From NCBI RefSeq assembly GCF_033473495.1, contig NC_088935.1, positions 992,001-1,056,000 of the forward strand: DNA of 64,000 nt. The letters run 5' to 3'. This document shows, one piece after another, positions 34,591 through 44,769 of this stretch (positions are counted from its first letter, which is position 1; the number at the start of each line of letters is the position of its first letter). The notes beneath the pieces were generated by a model, which searched no databases, had not been told where the DNA came from, and saw only the letters and a program-made list of their open reading frames with translations. The translations under genes and the position numbers were made by a program. Origin of the DNA: Cercospora beticola (taxonomy: Eukaryota > Ascomycota > Dothideomycetes > Mycosphaerellales > Mycosphaerellaceae).

Positions 34591-34897
34591 GGAGAAGACA
34601 TTGTTTGGAGTATTGGTCGTTGGAGGGTCGAGTCTTGTAGCTTGTCACGTTTCCAGCAGCTGGTCTGTTTGAGGTCACTTCGCAATACCGGCCGATTCTA
34701 TTATTCACAATGGATGAAGTGCATTTTCGTCTGCACTCAAGAACAGTGTCCAAGAACATCACCCTCCCAAGCCTGCTAGCGTGCTTGAATGCAGCTTCCG
34801 CGCTAGCATGCTTAGCTAAGCTGATATCACAACTCGAGCACAATAGCGGACTTTCTTCCTTCCCTTCAACTCACAGTCACATTGAACGCGAAACACG
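34591..34897. other. 307-bp intergenic region
   Basis: Downstream flank of the hypothetical gene and promoter of the PTPA gene, ending in a C/T-rich leader. No feature seen. Confidence 0.4.
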
Positions 34898-36178
34898 ATG
34901 CCTGCTGCTGTCCCACTATCTGACTCGCAAATACCAGCAAACCCGCCCGATCTCTCGAAAAAGCTGCCCAAACTCATACCGCGACGATCAAAACCATCAG
35001 ACGAAGCCCCCGCCAACCCACCTCCACCAACACCTCCACTTGCTGCGGTCGCGAATCTCGAGAGCCACAAATACCAGACGCCGGCAAGGCGCATTCTATC
35101 TCAGCGCGACCATGAACTCTTCATTGCTTCGCCAACGCACGACTTGATCGTCAGCTTCGTCTTTCACCTATCCGACTCCGTCCATAACACTACCATCCGG
35201 AGTGTACAATCCTCAGAAGCAGCTCAAGATGCTTCGATCCTCGCACTTCTGGCGGTGCTCGACGAGGCAGACGAGCTTTTGAAGAAGCATCCGGCTCTCG
35301 ACACTGGCTCTCGCTTCGGCAACCCAGCATTTCGCGATTTCCTCGCCGCGGTCGACGAATCCCTTCCATCATGGCATACCAAGCTAGGCGTAGACAACAG
35401 CGAAGCTCAAAAAGAGATTTCCACATACCTAGCCAGCGCTTTCGGCAACGGCAGTCGAATAGACTACGGTTCCGGACACGAACTCAATTTCATCCTCTGG
35501 CTCCTCTGCCTCCGCCAGGTCGGAGTACTCAGAGACGACACTTTCCCCGCCCTCACGCTCCTAGTCTTTCCCCGCTACCTTCGCGTAATGCGCGATGTAC
35601 AAACAGCATACTATCTCGAGCCTGCCGGCTCTCACGGAGTATGGGGTCTAGACGACTACCAATTCCTCCCCTTCCTCTTCGGCGCATCACAACTAGTCGG
35701 ACACAAACATATTCGACCTCTATCAATCCACAACCAACTCATACTCGAAGAATGCGGGAAAGACTACCTCTACCTCGATCAGATTCAATGGGTCAATGCA
35801 ACGAAAACGGTCCGAGGCCTTCGGTGGCATAGTCCCATGCTGGACGATATCAGCTCGGCGAAGAGTTGGGCGAAAGTGGAAGCTGGGATGAAGAAGATGT
35901 TTTTGGCAGAGGTGTTGGGGAAGTTACCTGTGGCACAACACTTCTTGTTTGGGTCACTGCTACCTGCTACGGAGGAAATGAGCAAAGATGCGGAAGAGAG
36001 AGTTGGAGATGAGGATGTAGGGGAAATTGAAGTCACAGTGGATGGAATGAAGCACGTCCATACGGCGAATAGCTGGGGCGACTGTTGTGGGATAAAGGTG
36101 CCTTCTGCTGTTGGTGCACGGCAAGAGATGAGTAAGCATGGTGCTGGAGGCGGACTGAGACGAGTGCCTTTTGATTAG
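34898..36178 (+). CDS. Serine/threonine phosphatase 2A activator (PTPA), peptidyl-prolyl isomerase
   Basis: PTPA/Rrd family protein of 426 residues. It activates PP2A-type phosphatase catalytic subunits and has prolyl cis-trans isomerase activity; cytosol and nucleus. No introns. After a Pro-rich 60-residue N-terminus come the hallmark blocks GNPAFRDFLAAVDE, SRIDYGSGHELNFILWLLCLRQVG, WGLDDYQFLPFLFGASQLVGHKHIRP, and AKVEAGMKKMFLAEVLGKLPVAQHFLFGSLL. The tail ends NSWGDCCGIKVPSAVGA. Fungi usually have two paralogs (Rrd1, Rrd2); I cannot assign this one with certainty, though the ending suits the Rrd2 side. It is convergent with the lipase gene. Confidence 0.95.
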   Translation: MPAAVPLSDSQIPANPPDLSKKLPKLIPRRSKPSDEAPANPPPPTPPLAAVANLESHKYQTPARRILSQRDHELFIASPTHDLIVSFVFHLSDSVHNTTIRSVQSSEAAQDASILALLAVLDEADELLKKHPALDTGSRFGNPAFRDFLAAVDESLPSWHTKLGVDNSEAQKEISTYLASAFGNGSRIDYGSGHELNFILWLLCLRQVGVLRDDTFPALTLLVFPRYLRVMRDVQTAYYLEPAGSHGVWGLDDYQFLPFLFGASQLVGHKHIRPLSIHNQLILEECGKDYLYLDQIQWVNATKTVRGLRWHSPMLDDISSAKSWAKVEAGMKKMFLAEVLGKLPVAQHFLFGSLLPATEEMSKDAEERVGDEDVGEIEVTVDGMKHVHTANSWGDCCGIKVPSAVGARQEMSKHGAGGGLRRVPFD

Positions 36179-36553
36179 ACCAAAAGAAAAAAAAATTGAG
36201 CATCTCGTGCAACGAAACAAGCTGCCTTCATGACTTTACGCTGATCTCTATGATCCAATGAGATAGCCACCTAGGCTCGCATTTGGTCTAATCTCTTCCT
36301 CTTCTATCTCTAACTTCGTGCCCTCTGTTGGCGTTCTCCTTAAGATAAACGGCAGGGAGGTCCCTTCGCACTGTTACGACTCGAGTCTGTGCATGTGCCC
36401 TGTTCCTGCTCCCAATGTGAGTGGAGGCGATGCGAGTCCCCCGTTCAGTCCTGTTGTCCCCTGTGACTTGAAGTCTACTATTCATTCCGCAACTCTGGCC
36501 TGCTCATTCCGACGTGCTCATTTCCCATGATACTGACGCAACTCCAGATGCTC
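36179..36553. other. 375-bp convergent intergenic region
   Basis: Between two stop codons. It starts with an A-tract on the + strand (36181-36196) just after the PTPA stop and carries the two 3' UTRs. No other structure noticed. Confidence 0.4.
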
Positions 36554-37903
36554 TCATACCTCAAACCTTTCTGCCCAGTGCTTCACTACAATCTTCCCCT
36601 CATAAAAGCTGTCTTTCCCAGAAAGTGGCTTTTGCGTCCTGACAACAATCGCCGCATGCGTATGTCTGACTTTCTGGATGTGCACGGGGAACTTGTCGAA
36701 TCCTAATTTATCCAGATTCGCAATCATATCGAATTGGTCCTGTGTCAAAGCTAAGATCGGGAAGTCGTGGCTTTTCTCCCTTCTGCTCTCTCTTTTGCTG
36801 AGTTTGACATCGTCGTCTTCCTGTTCAGTGCTGGAAGAAGTCTTGTCGCTGACAGGTTCCGGAGGCGGCGTCGGGAGGTACTCTTCTTGAGATGTATTTG
36901 CGATACGTTCGTAGGCGTGGTCAGCGGCTGCTTCAGCCTCCTCAAGGAGTTTCACACGATATTTGTCGAGTTTGAAGACTTTCCCTGATTCGTGGAGTCG
37001 GATTCGTTGCGCAGATTGGTAGGTTTGGTAGCCGGCATTGAGGAGGAAAGCCGGCAAGGCGATGGGGAGTAATGTGAAGAACACCAAATAGAATGGCAGA
37101 GCTTTGAGTGTTTGTCGAGGCGCGGTGCGTATTCGTTCAAAGGTAGACATGTCCTCCCATGGACTTCTGCGTGTCGAAACAGGGTGGGATGAATCGAGGA
37201 TCACTTCGCCTGGAGGCGGTTGGTCGTCGGCATAATGTAATTCGATTGTATTTAAGTCGACGAATGGATCGGTTCGAGAGATATTGGAAGTGTAGAATGG
37301 TACACTTCGGTCGTTGATCGTATTTGCATAGATCCACTTGTTCTTGAACTTGCCCAGCCCTTTCATAAACACGGAGTTGGGGTCCGCCATGACGGATAGC
37401 AAAGGTCGTTTCGTATCTCGAAAGCTGTCGACAAGGAACATTTGCTGTCCGCTTGTACTTAATGTCTTGGCGCCTAGTACGTTGAACAGGTATGATCGGG
37501 CTCCTCGCTTTGGGGTTCGCACGCCGAGATGTGGTGTCGCAAACGTGCTGAAATTGACAGGTTGTATCCGGTCGAAGAGACCATTGCCGTACAATACGCC
37601 GATCACATATCGAGAGATCAGGCCGCCTAGACTATATCCAGTGATACTGATCTTGCGTATCCTCGTGCCGTCTGCTTCTAGCTCCGCAATCTTCTCCTCG
37701 ATCTCGTTCGCGACGCGTTCGCCGCCCACTTCGATGCCATCGTACGTCTTGTTGTCGGTTATGCTCTTGACAACCAAGATATGTAGGCGGTCTTCTGAAC
37801 ACTGATCCCGGAGCGTGTCGCGAACAAAGTCCAGATGAACGGGTTTTCCCCACAGTCCGTGGACGAGTACAGCGAGGTGATCGGCTTGTGTCGTCGAATG
37901 CAT
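36554..37903 (-). CDS. DUF676-type lipase/serine esterase (Lpl1/Rog1-like)
   Basis: 449-residue alpha/beta-hydrolase of the DUF676 putative lipase family, related to yeast Lpl1 (YOR059C, lipid-droplet phospholipase) and Rog1. HLAVLVHGLWGKP carries the oxyanion-hole HG motif, and GYSLGG (about residue 91-96) is the nucleophile elbow GxSxG. Blocks NFSTFATPHLGVR and WIYANTINDRSVPFYTS follow, the latter holding the probable catalytic acid. A hydrophobic segment, FYLVFFTLLPIALPAFLLNAGY, in the second half could be a membrane or lipid-droplet hairpin. The C-terminal part has an acidic low-complexity linker and a conserved-looking end, PVHIQKVRHTHAAIVVR. No introns. Substrate not determinable. Confidence 0.92.
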   Translation of the reverse strand: MHSTTQADHLAVLVHGLWGKPVHLDFVRDTLRDQCSEDRLHILVVKSITDNKTYDGIEVGGERVANEIEEKIAELEADGTRIRKISITGYSLGGLISRYVIGVLYGNGLFDRIQPVNFSTFATPHLGVRTPKRGARSYLFNVLGAKTLSTSGQQMFLVDSFRDTKRPLLSVMADPNSVFMKGLGKFKNKWIYANTINDRSVPFYTSNISRTDPFVDLNTIELHYADDQPPPGEVILDSSHPVSTRRSPWEDMSTFERIRTAPRQTLKALPFYLVFFTLLPIALPAFLLNAGYQTYQSAQRIRLHESGKVFKLDKYRVKLLEEAEAAADHAYERIANTSQEEYLPTPPPEPVSDKTSSSTEQEDDDVKLSKRESRREKSHDFPILALTQDQFDMIANLDKLGFDKFPVHIQKVRHTHAAIVVRTQKPLSGKDSFYEGKIVVKHWAERFEV

Positions 37904-38581
37904 GGTGGAGGCGGAGAACGCGGCAGGAGAGCAGGACTAAGAACGCGCCCCTTCGCACTTACTTTGGGCAGCCTACGGAGGGAGCAGCGAGCACAAGTGT
38001 GTATGTAGTGGCGCTGGACATATCGTCGTTAAGTGCGCTGCACTGCTTCACAGGCAAGAATGATGACGACAGCGCGTCGTCGGCGCCGGACAATCTGAAT
38101 CCCCTGTCGCGCCGTTCGGGAGTCGGCGTTCACGGAACTTCACGAGCAAATCCGGAGATAGCGGGCGCACCTTCACCTTCCACGACTCCATACTGCCTCC
38201 TGCCTTCGCGCTGCTTTGCATGCGCTTGATAGCAGCGCCAACGCTGTCATTTGTGACCATTTGTCGAATCAGCAGCACGACTTGGTTTGGCAGACCGCAA
38301 GACGTTGCCTACTGACGTCGGTAGGTGAGCAAAGACGTAATTTCTTTCACCAACGCGTTCAATCTCATCGCCATCCACCAACCCACGCGCCTACCGTTTG
38401 CTCAAACACCCCGCCCACGTTCACCTGCGCCGGCCCTTTGGTAATCGTGCTCACTCTTCTACTGTCGCAGCCGACAGTGTGAATGCTGAAGTTCAACCCA
38501 ATGCAGACAGGACTTCCGCTTCCGGCGTGCAATACCTCCTAAACTCATGGCAGCAAGGTAGCCAGCATTCCCTTCATCACA
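37904..38581. promoter_or_regulatory. Divergent promoter between the lipase and REX3
   Basis: 678 bp separate the two head-to-head starts. No credible coding frame. A CRE-like palindrome lies at 38309-38324. Confidence 0.55.
38309..38324. promoter_or_regulatory. CRE-like 16-bp near-palindrome
   Basis: CTACTGACGTCGGTAG is symmetric around GACGTC except for one mismatched pair (T versus G flanking the core), and contains TGACGTCG, one base from the bZIP/CREB site TGACGTCA. It lies about 260 bp from the REX3 start and 405 bp from the lipase start, so either gene could use it. Confidence 0.4.
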
Positions 38582-40708
38582 ATGGTCTTCTACACCACCA
38601 ATCTCTTCAAGACCATCGTGTGTCCCAAGGTACGCGAAGGCGCAGAATGCAAACTGCATAACTGCATATACGGGCATGCAGCAAACCCGCCGGCAGCGAA
38701 GCCCTCAGTCGCCGACACGCCCACTGCGCAGAGTGCACAAGCCGCAGAGCAAGACGCAGAACCACCACTCAAGCGCCAAAAAGTGACCTACCACAGCCTG
38801 GAGGAGAAACCGCCCAGCCGCGCAGACGTGATTCGTAGTCAATTAGCAGCCCAGAAAGCAAAGCCACCCGCCGCAGCATCACAAAGCGGTGCGCATGTGT
38901 CTCAGGCAGGTGGCCTTGGCCAGTCTTCCGCCCCGCCGCAAAGCCTCTCCAAGCCAGTCAGTCCACCGCCCACAAGCCGGAAGGTCACGTCAATCTCCGA
39001 CCTGCCAAACACCTCAGCTGGTACAACAGCAAACAAGGGCGGGCATGATCATGCTGCGCCCGCACTTGTCAAGCCGGCAAAGACTGAGTCTTTGAACCCC
39101 CGACTCGTTCGCAGCGATCCTGTCGGACATGCAAAGCGATCGCTCTTCCTCAAGTATCTCCACGCCGAGTTGGCTCGACTCAATCAGTTAGTGGTGAACG
39201 CCACGTCACTGGGTGAATCAAAGGACAAGTTGACCCTGACACCTCAACAACTTATAAGCATGGCGCTGGACCTGGAGGAAAAATTCATCCGCGAAGGTGG
39301 CGCGGTATACGGAAACGTCATCAAGTCGCGCATAGCTGGGTACAAGAAAATGACACTCGAGGCATGGGTTGCCGAGCTGAAAGTCACGTTCGTCAAGACC
39401 GAGTCGCCTCCTGAAAAGCCGCCTGAGAAACCGATCGAGACCGGTCTCTCACTGCACCAGGAAGCCTTAATTCTGCCGCAGCTTGTTGCAGATCAGAAGC
39501 CGTTGGGAGCACACGGTTACATCATCACACCACCCTCCGCAGCACAGATTGCAGAAGCCAAATCAGCTGTTGCAGCGAGTCACAACTGGGAAGAATGCGA
39601 TCGCTGTTCAGCCCGCTTTCAAGTCTTCCCCAACCGGAACGATAAAGGTCTCCTCACTGGCAATGGACCCTGCAGATATCATCCACGGCGCAAAATATTC
39701 CCTCAGAGGACGAAAGCGAACAAGGATGCGAGTGTGGAAGTGCGAGCAGCATATTACCCATGTTGTGATGAAGAGGTTGGCACTCCTGGATGTACCACAC
39801 ATGCTGAGCACGTGTTCAACACCAAGAGCCCCGCCAGGCTTGCAGCTGTTCTGCCTTTCATCACTACGCCCGAAAACCCATCTCCGGCGAGAGATCGCCA
39901 AGGGCGCAGCATTCAAGCTGTCACTTTCGATTGCGAAATGGGCTATACGGCGTACGGCTTCGAGCTCATACGATTGACCGCAGTAGCTTGGCCGACCAAC
40001 GAAGAGCTGATCGATGTGCTTGTGAGACCACTAGGTGCTGTCATCGACCTCAACAGCAGATTTTCCGGTGTCTTTCCCGAAAGCTTCACAAACGCCGTGC
40101 CATACGAGCAATGGATGAATGACCCGTCACCAGCTTCCGCCGAGGGCGAGTCTCCCAAGCTACCGATCGTTGCAAGTCCAGCGAAGGCCCGCGAGCTACT
40201 ATGCAGCTTCCTCACACCGCAAACGCCTCTAATCGGACATGCTATCGACAATGACCTGAATACAGTGCGGCTCTGTCACCCGACCATTGTCGACACGGTG
40301 GTACTCTACCCTCATCCGAAAGGCTTACCCATGCGTTTTGGCCTCAAGATGCTCACGCAAAAGTATCTGAATCGACAGATACAAATGGGAGGTGACCGCG
40401 GCCACGACTCGAAGGAAGATGCTATTGCTACGGGAGATCTGGTGCGAGTGAAGGTGGCACAGAAGTGGAAAGATATGCGTATCACTGGCTGGACAATCGT
40501 GAACGATACCCAGCTTGTGCCGCCTCCTCCACCTAAAAGCGATCCTTCCCAGCTTTCTGACGAGTCGGCGCGGGCGTTAGCAGAGAGAGCGGCATATGGA
40601 ACGCCGACTTCGAGGAAGCGGAGACGTCGGACGTCGGGAGATGGAGCGGACGATGGCAGCGAGAGCGAGGAGAACGAAACTGCGTCAGCAGAGGCACTCA
40701 AGGCCTGA
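38582..40708 (+). CDS. REX3: RNA exonuclease 3 (DEDDh 3'-5' exoribonuclease)
   Basis: 708-residue 3'-5' exoribonuclease of the Rex1/Rex3 DEDD family; in yeast Rex3 matures RNase MRP RNA and trims other noncoding RNAs. The N-terminus (VCPKVREGAECKLHNCIYGH) fits a C-X8-C-X4-C-X3-H zinc finger. A long Pro/Ala-rich linker follows, then a second Cys/His-rich segment (CDRCSARFQVF ... CRYHPRR ... CCDEEVGTPGCTTH). The catalytic domain starts near residue 445: Exo I FDCEMGYT, Exo II LIGHAIDNDLN, Exo III HDSKEDA. All four acidic residues and the His are present. The C-terminus carries RKRRRR, a likely nuclear signal. No introns. Homology is clear; precise RNA targets are inferred from yeast. Confidence 0.94.
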   Translation: MVFYTTNLFKTIVCPKVREGAECKLHNCIYGHAANPPAAKPSVADTPTAQSAQAAEQDAEPPLKRQKVTYHSLEEKPPSRADVIRSQLAAQKAKPPAAASQSGAHVSQAGGLGQSSAPPQSLSKPVSPPPTSRKVTSISDLPNTSAGTTANKGGHDHAAPALVKPAKTESLNPRLVRSDPVGHAKRSLFLKYLHAELARLNQLVVNATSLGESKDKLTLTPQQLISMALDLEEKFIREGGAVYGNVIKSRIAGYKKMTLEAWVAELKVTFVKTESPPEKPPEKPIETGLSLHQEALILPQLVADQKPLGAHGYIITPPSAAQIAEAKSAVAASHNWEECDRCSARFQVFPNRNDKGLLTGNGPCRYHPRRKIFPQRTKANKDASVEVRAAYYPCCDEEVGTPGCTTHAEHVFNTKSPARLAAVLPFITTPENPSPARDRQGRSIQAVTFDCEMGYTAYGFELIRLTAVAWPTNEELIDVLVRPLGAVIDLNSRFSGVFPESFTNAVPYEQWMNDPSPASAEGESPKLPIVASPAKARELLCSFLTPQTPLIGHAIDNDLNTVRLCHPTIVDTVVLYPHPKGLPMRFGLKMLTQKYLNRQIQMGGDRGHDSKEDAIATGDLVRVKVAQKWKDMRITGWTIVNDTQLVPPPPPKSDPSQLSDESARALAERAAYGTPTSRKRRRRTSGDGADDGSESEENETASAEALKA

Positions 40709-42431
40709 GGCTTGAAGGGAGCTGATGTGTGAGTGGCACAGAATTCTCGAAGTGGTTCCACAGGCTTCACGTCGTGGAGAGCAGACAGGGAGGGGCCACC
40801 TGAGATCCTAGTATGGTCATAACATGCTATGAGAACCTAGACTTTCCTCTCTCTCAAGGTCCTCCCTTCAAGGGATCAGCAGATACGAGCTGACTGCCAA
40901 ACGGCTGTCCACACACGAGGCATTATCGCGATGAACGTGATGCCACGCTGCCGTTGTTGTTATGTGTTCCTGATGCCGTTTCGCTAGCCGAACCTAGCAA
41001 CAGGAAATGATCATATATCCTTCGCCCATGATGTACGTGGGTAGTCAACCCATGTTTCGCTTCGCATGTGCAAATGCGCCCCGCGATGGGTTGTGCTACC
41101 ACACGCGCATTGACGAATAACTGGGCCTTGATGGGCGAGTTGGTTGATGGGATGGGTTAGGCAGGTCATGTTTCAGCTTCACAGGGACAGGTTACAAGCC
41201 TATAAGGTTGCAGATGATCTGGACCACATTCGTTGACGAGAACCAAATTGGGCAGCTGTATGCGAGCTTCCTCGGTGGAATTGGATGCGGAAGTGGGTAG
41301 CTCTTGACATCCGTGACCAATGTGTAGATCACCTGCATAGAGCTCATGCCCTGCGTCGGAATGGACGTGGTGAAACTATCATCATGTGCGGCGGCAGGAT
41401 TTATCAGCTGCTTGAGAGCGGGCTGGTATCTGGACCAGCTCCGACGTCCGGATAGAGAGAGACAGACCGTTCGCATGCACATGGTCCATTTGTCAGGGCA
41501 GATTTGTGCAGTACCGTAGGCCTGTGGACGTTGCCAGTAGCGATGGTGATGACCAAGAGCCAAGCGTGGTGCGGGATAGAGTTTGGAGCATTGATCGAAT
41601 CCAGACTGGTCGAGTCTCCCACAGTCTCTCTTTGGTTGCATGCACGTCTTGCCTTGCAGGAGTGACAAGCATATCGCGTCTTATTCTCCGCCACTACATG
41701 CACACATGCGGTCGTTTACTGCCACTCGCCATGGCCGATCGACTGTCTTGGCCGCCTTTCACACGTGCTCGAGATCCTTCCGGCGCCCGCTGTGCAAACA
41801 CGGGCGGGCGCTTGTGGTGCTGCGACGGGTGATGAATGGCATCCTTGTTGTTGAGTCATCTGTGCACCTGCGGTGGCCGGATGTAATCGTGCTGGCGGCG
41901 TGGAGAAGTCATTGCGCTGCCGTTTAACATGAGCACGCGTCAGCTGCGTGTTTGAGGGCACAACAAGAAGCCAAGTTGGCCCAACGTCTGAACGTCTGAA
42001 TCCGCTGCCTGAAAAGCACGCGCAGCCCGCTGGTCTGCTGCACCGCCGCTGCCTGGCACAATTGGGCCTGGAGTCGCGAGCTAGGGGCACCGGTGGCTAC
42101 TGCGACCAGGGTTTGCAGACAACCGCTGCGTCGAAGTGGGCTCCTGCTCTCCACACGCTACTGCACCGTCTGGATACTTCTGTCGCCCATCCTCTGCCTC
42201 TGCCCTCCCTTCGTCGCCTGCTTCACGGAGCGGCGACGACGCTGCCGTGCCACCACCCCATCAGCAGCAGCGCGGGCAGCAAACGTCGTGCCCGGAAGCG
42301 ATCGCGCGTCATTCGATCTCCGCCCAGGAAACGAAAGGGTTTGGCTTTGCAAGTGCCCCTCCGCGCGCCCTCGATCGACAGCCGCTCATAACCTGCTCGG
42401 GTTTGCGCCTTCGTGCACCAAGGCTCCGGCA
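40709..42431. other. 1.7-kb intergenic region; no gene recognised
   Basis: Contains a minus-strand frame at 41192-41668 (158 codons) and plus-strand frames in GC-rich DNA reading into the next gene, none with domain cues. The reading frame of the downstream gene is open back to 42093, so a longer N-terminus there cannot be excluded. GC content rises toward the right end. Confidence 0.45.
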
Positions 42432-43547
42432 ATGGCCGCCAGAATCAATACCCTTCCGCCGTCGACGTACATGTTCAACACACGATCGCACGACGACCAA
42501 CATGACATCGAGGAGCCCGAGAGTCCCGTGGACGGCGTACGCCCAGGAAGTATAGACTCGATCAAGCTGCGACCCGACGGGACCCGAAGTGTAACGGACC
42601 CTCCACCTTCTGCCCTGCTGCAGAGCTACTTCAGTACCGCGAGCAGCGCTCGTCTCGCCAACATTCAACGCAATCGCTCGCCCTACTCCAGGACTCACCT
42701 CCGCTCGCGATCGAGCGGAGCCGCGTTGAGCGCTCCAACCATGACCCGCGCACATTCCAGTCCCGCCGTACACTCTGCTGCACGCGCTCCCGACCTCACA
42801 CTTCCCGCTCCGGCGTCGCTCACGCCCAGCAGCCCAATGCGGTCTCCAGCACGACAGCGATCACCGCTGCGGCCTGCAGAAGAAACATCACACTCTTCGA
42901 ACCCCCCACAACGATCACCCAGTTGGATAGAGTCGGCGAGAGGCGGAGGCGCCATCGAAGCTATTCAGGAAGACAGTGAGCTAGATCTTACACCGCGACA
43001 AACACTTCCGACATACGGAATGCCTTTTGCACGTTCCTCGTCGTTGCGGCGACGTCCAGCAAGTCCCTTGCACTCTGTGACGAACGCCGTCCCACCCACA
43101 TCGGCACCTTCAAGCGGCCTCGAAAACAGTAGCACATCATCAGGATCCAACTCGCCTGCGCTTGGCCCGCAGCGATTCAACGAAACGATGCCTCCGCTGA
43201 ACCACTACGCGAGCGCCTCGTCCTTCAGCTCGCTGAGTAGCTTTCCTTCGACTCCGACATCGCAGCGCTCCCGATCTCCTTCGATCAGCTCTCTGGACAC
43301 CATTGAGGATGCGCCGGACATGGAGCAAGAGGCAATTGAGGCAGAGCGGATCGAGAAGCTGAAATTGGCAGCTGAGCGTGCGGATAATTCCGAGGACGAC
43401 GACGACAATTCGCGAAGACGCAGCAGTCTAGACCAGCCGCGAGGATTTGGATTCAGCAGAGGAGGCAGTCGAGAACGCAAGCGCTGGTCTGTTTGTGGAG
43501 GCGAGAGGCGAGTAGATCTCGACCTGGACACGATATGGGAGGATTGA
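42432..43547 (+). CDS. Ser/Pro-rich protein of unknown function with conserved acidic C-terminus
   Basis: 371 residues from the ATG at 42432; the frame is open upstream to 42093, but that part is Arg/Cys-rich and unlike protein. The sequence is dominated by Ser, Pro, Arg and Thr with many SP/TP sites. The last 70 residues are more conserved in style: SLDTIEDAPDMEQEAIEAERIEKLKLAAE, an acidic run, RRRSSLDQPRGFGF and finally RKRWSVCGGERRVDLDLDTIWED. This ending matches fungal proteins usually called basic proline-rich protein (recalled, not searched). Probably a cytosolic or nuclear phosphoprotein; no activity can be assigned. Confidence 0.7.
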   Translation: MAARINTLPPSTYMFNTRSHDDQHDIEEPESPVDGVRPGSIDSIKLRPDGTRSVTDPPPSALLQSYFSTASSARLANIQRNRSPYSRTHLRSRSSGAALSAPTMTRAHSSPAVHSAARAPDLTLPAPASLTPSSPMRSPARQRSPLRPAEETSHSSNPPQRSPSWIESARGGGAIEAIQEDSELDLTPRQTLPTYGMPFARSSSLRRRPASPLHSVTNAVPPTSAPSSGLENSSTSSGSNSPALGPQRFNETMPPLNHYASASSFSSLSSFPSTPTSQRSRSPSISSLDTIEDAPDMEQEAIEAERIEKLKLAAERADNSEDDDDNSRRRSSLDQPRGFGFSRGGSRERKRWSVCGGERRVDLDLDTIWED

Positions 43548-43974
43548 ACGCAGTTTTGTTTTCACGGCGCAACTGATGGAGTTTGTTTCACCTAGAAATG
43601 GTAATGAAGCACGGCATGGGCATTCGCGGGCGGTGTCTTTGGTTTTCTAGGAAGAGTGGCATGGAGTTCAGGGAGCGGGCTACTGGATGCCTTTGTTTTA
43701 ACATCACGATACCCACGCGGCTTGACACGGCGCGCGAAGTTATGTCAATAGCGTATTAGGACGATATGTAGTGTGTACTAATCACCTATCAATCATGCGA
43801 TACGTGAGAGCCAATGTGTTATGCTAATGTACTCTCCTCTCCGAATGCTCCGACTTCGCTAGCTACCCCACGTCACAGGCGAGTTCCATCTCGAAAAAGT
43901 TACCTTGAACACGCCATATGACACTCTCGGTCCAATGCACTTTTACTAGCTCCTCAACTTCTCTCTCACTCACC
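43548..43974. other. 427-bp intergenic region
   Basis: 3' flank of the Ser/Pro-rich gene and promoter of BUD32. The frame of BUD32 is open back to an ATG at 43918, giving a possible 19-residue extension without conserved features. Nothing else seen. Confidence 0.4.
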
Positions 43975-44769
43975 ATGGCCACCGCTGCTGCGGCCACCGA
44001 TCAAATCCAATCCCGACTCTCCTCCCTCCCACCACCCTTCTCCACATCCCCCGAATCCTTCGAACTCATCACCCAAGGCGCCGAAGCCCTCGTCTACAAA
44101 ACCGTCTTCCTCTCACCCTCCCAGCACGTTGCGCTCAAAATCCGCCCCACGAAAACCTGGCGACATCCAACTCTCGACAAACGACTCACGAAGCAGAGAA
44201 TCACAGCTGAAGCGAGGGTTTTGGTGAAATGCAGAAAGGAAGGCGTGCCGGTTCCGAGTGTGCTGGGATTGGATTGGGAAAAGGGGTGGACGGCTGTGGA
44301 GTGGATCGAGGGCAAGACCGTTAAGCAGGCTATTCAAGAGAGAGATTTGAGCAAGGAGAGTGAGTTGGTGGAGTTGTTGGGGAGGATTGGGAGGGTTGTG
44401 GGGAAGTTACATGCTTGTGGGGTTATTCATGGGGATTTGACGACTAGTAATATGATGATACGGAGAGGAGGGGAGGAGGAGGCGGCGACGGAGCAGGCTG
44501 GAGAGGCAGAGAAGAAGAATGGGTCGTCATTGGATGGTGAGATTGTGTTGATTGATTTTGGGCTTGCGAGTCAGGCTATGCAGGAGGAAGAGAGGGCTGT
44601 GGATTTGTATGTTCTGGAAAGAGCGTTTGGGAGTACGCATCCGAAAGAGGAGGGGTTGTTTGGGAAGGTTTTGGAGGCGTACGAAGGGACGTATAAGGGG
44701 GCGAAGAGTACGTTGAGGAGGCTGGAGGACGTGAGGATGAGAGGGAGGAAGAAGAGCATGTTGGGTTGA
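43975..44769 (+). CDS. BUD32: KEOPS/EKC complex kinase-ATPase Bud32
   Basis: 264-residue small atypical kinase (PRPK/Bud32) of the KEOPS complex, needed for the t6A modification of ANN-decoding tRNAs and linked to telomere and transcription functions. Seen: ITQGAEALVYKTVF (glycine-poor P-loop of the family), LKIRPTKTWRHPTLDKRLTKQRITAEAR with the catalytic Lys and Glu, VIHGDLTTSNMMI (catalytic loop) and VLIDFGLAS (DFG). The C-terminal RMRGRKKSMLG matches the basic tail that contacts tRNA in relatives. The insert GGEEEAATEQAGEAEKK before the DFG strand is a local expansion. The start is chosen at CACCATGG (43975), an excellent context. No introns. Confidence 0.94.
   Translation: MATAAAATDQIQSRLSSLPPPFSTSPESFELITQGAEALVYKTVFLSPSQHVALKIRPTKTWRHPTLDKRLTKQRITAEARVLVKCRKEGVPVPSVLGLDWEKGWTAVEWIEGKTVKQAIQERDLSKESELVELLGRIGRVVGKLHACGVIHGDLTTSNMMIRRGGEEEAATEQAGEAEKKNGSSLDGEIVLIDFGLASQAMQEEERAVDLYVLERAFGSTHPKEEGLFGKVLEAYEGTYKGAKSTLRRLEDVRMRGRKKSMLG

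Noticed and set aside
41192..41668. Minus-strand frame of 158 codons between REX3 and the Ser/Pro-rich gene
   Set aside because: No recognisable domain or start context and a competing overlapping frame on the same strand; insufficient to call a gene.
42093..42431. N-terminal extension of the Ser/Pro-rich gene by 113 codons
   Set aside because: The frame is open, but the residues are Cys/Arg/Leu-rich and unlike the rest, and the ATG at 42432 has a better context. A longer form is not excluded.
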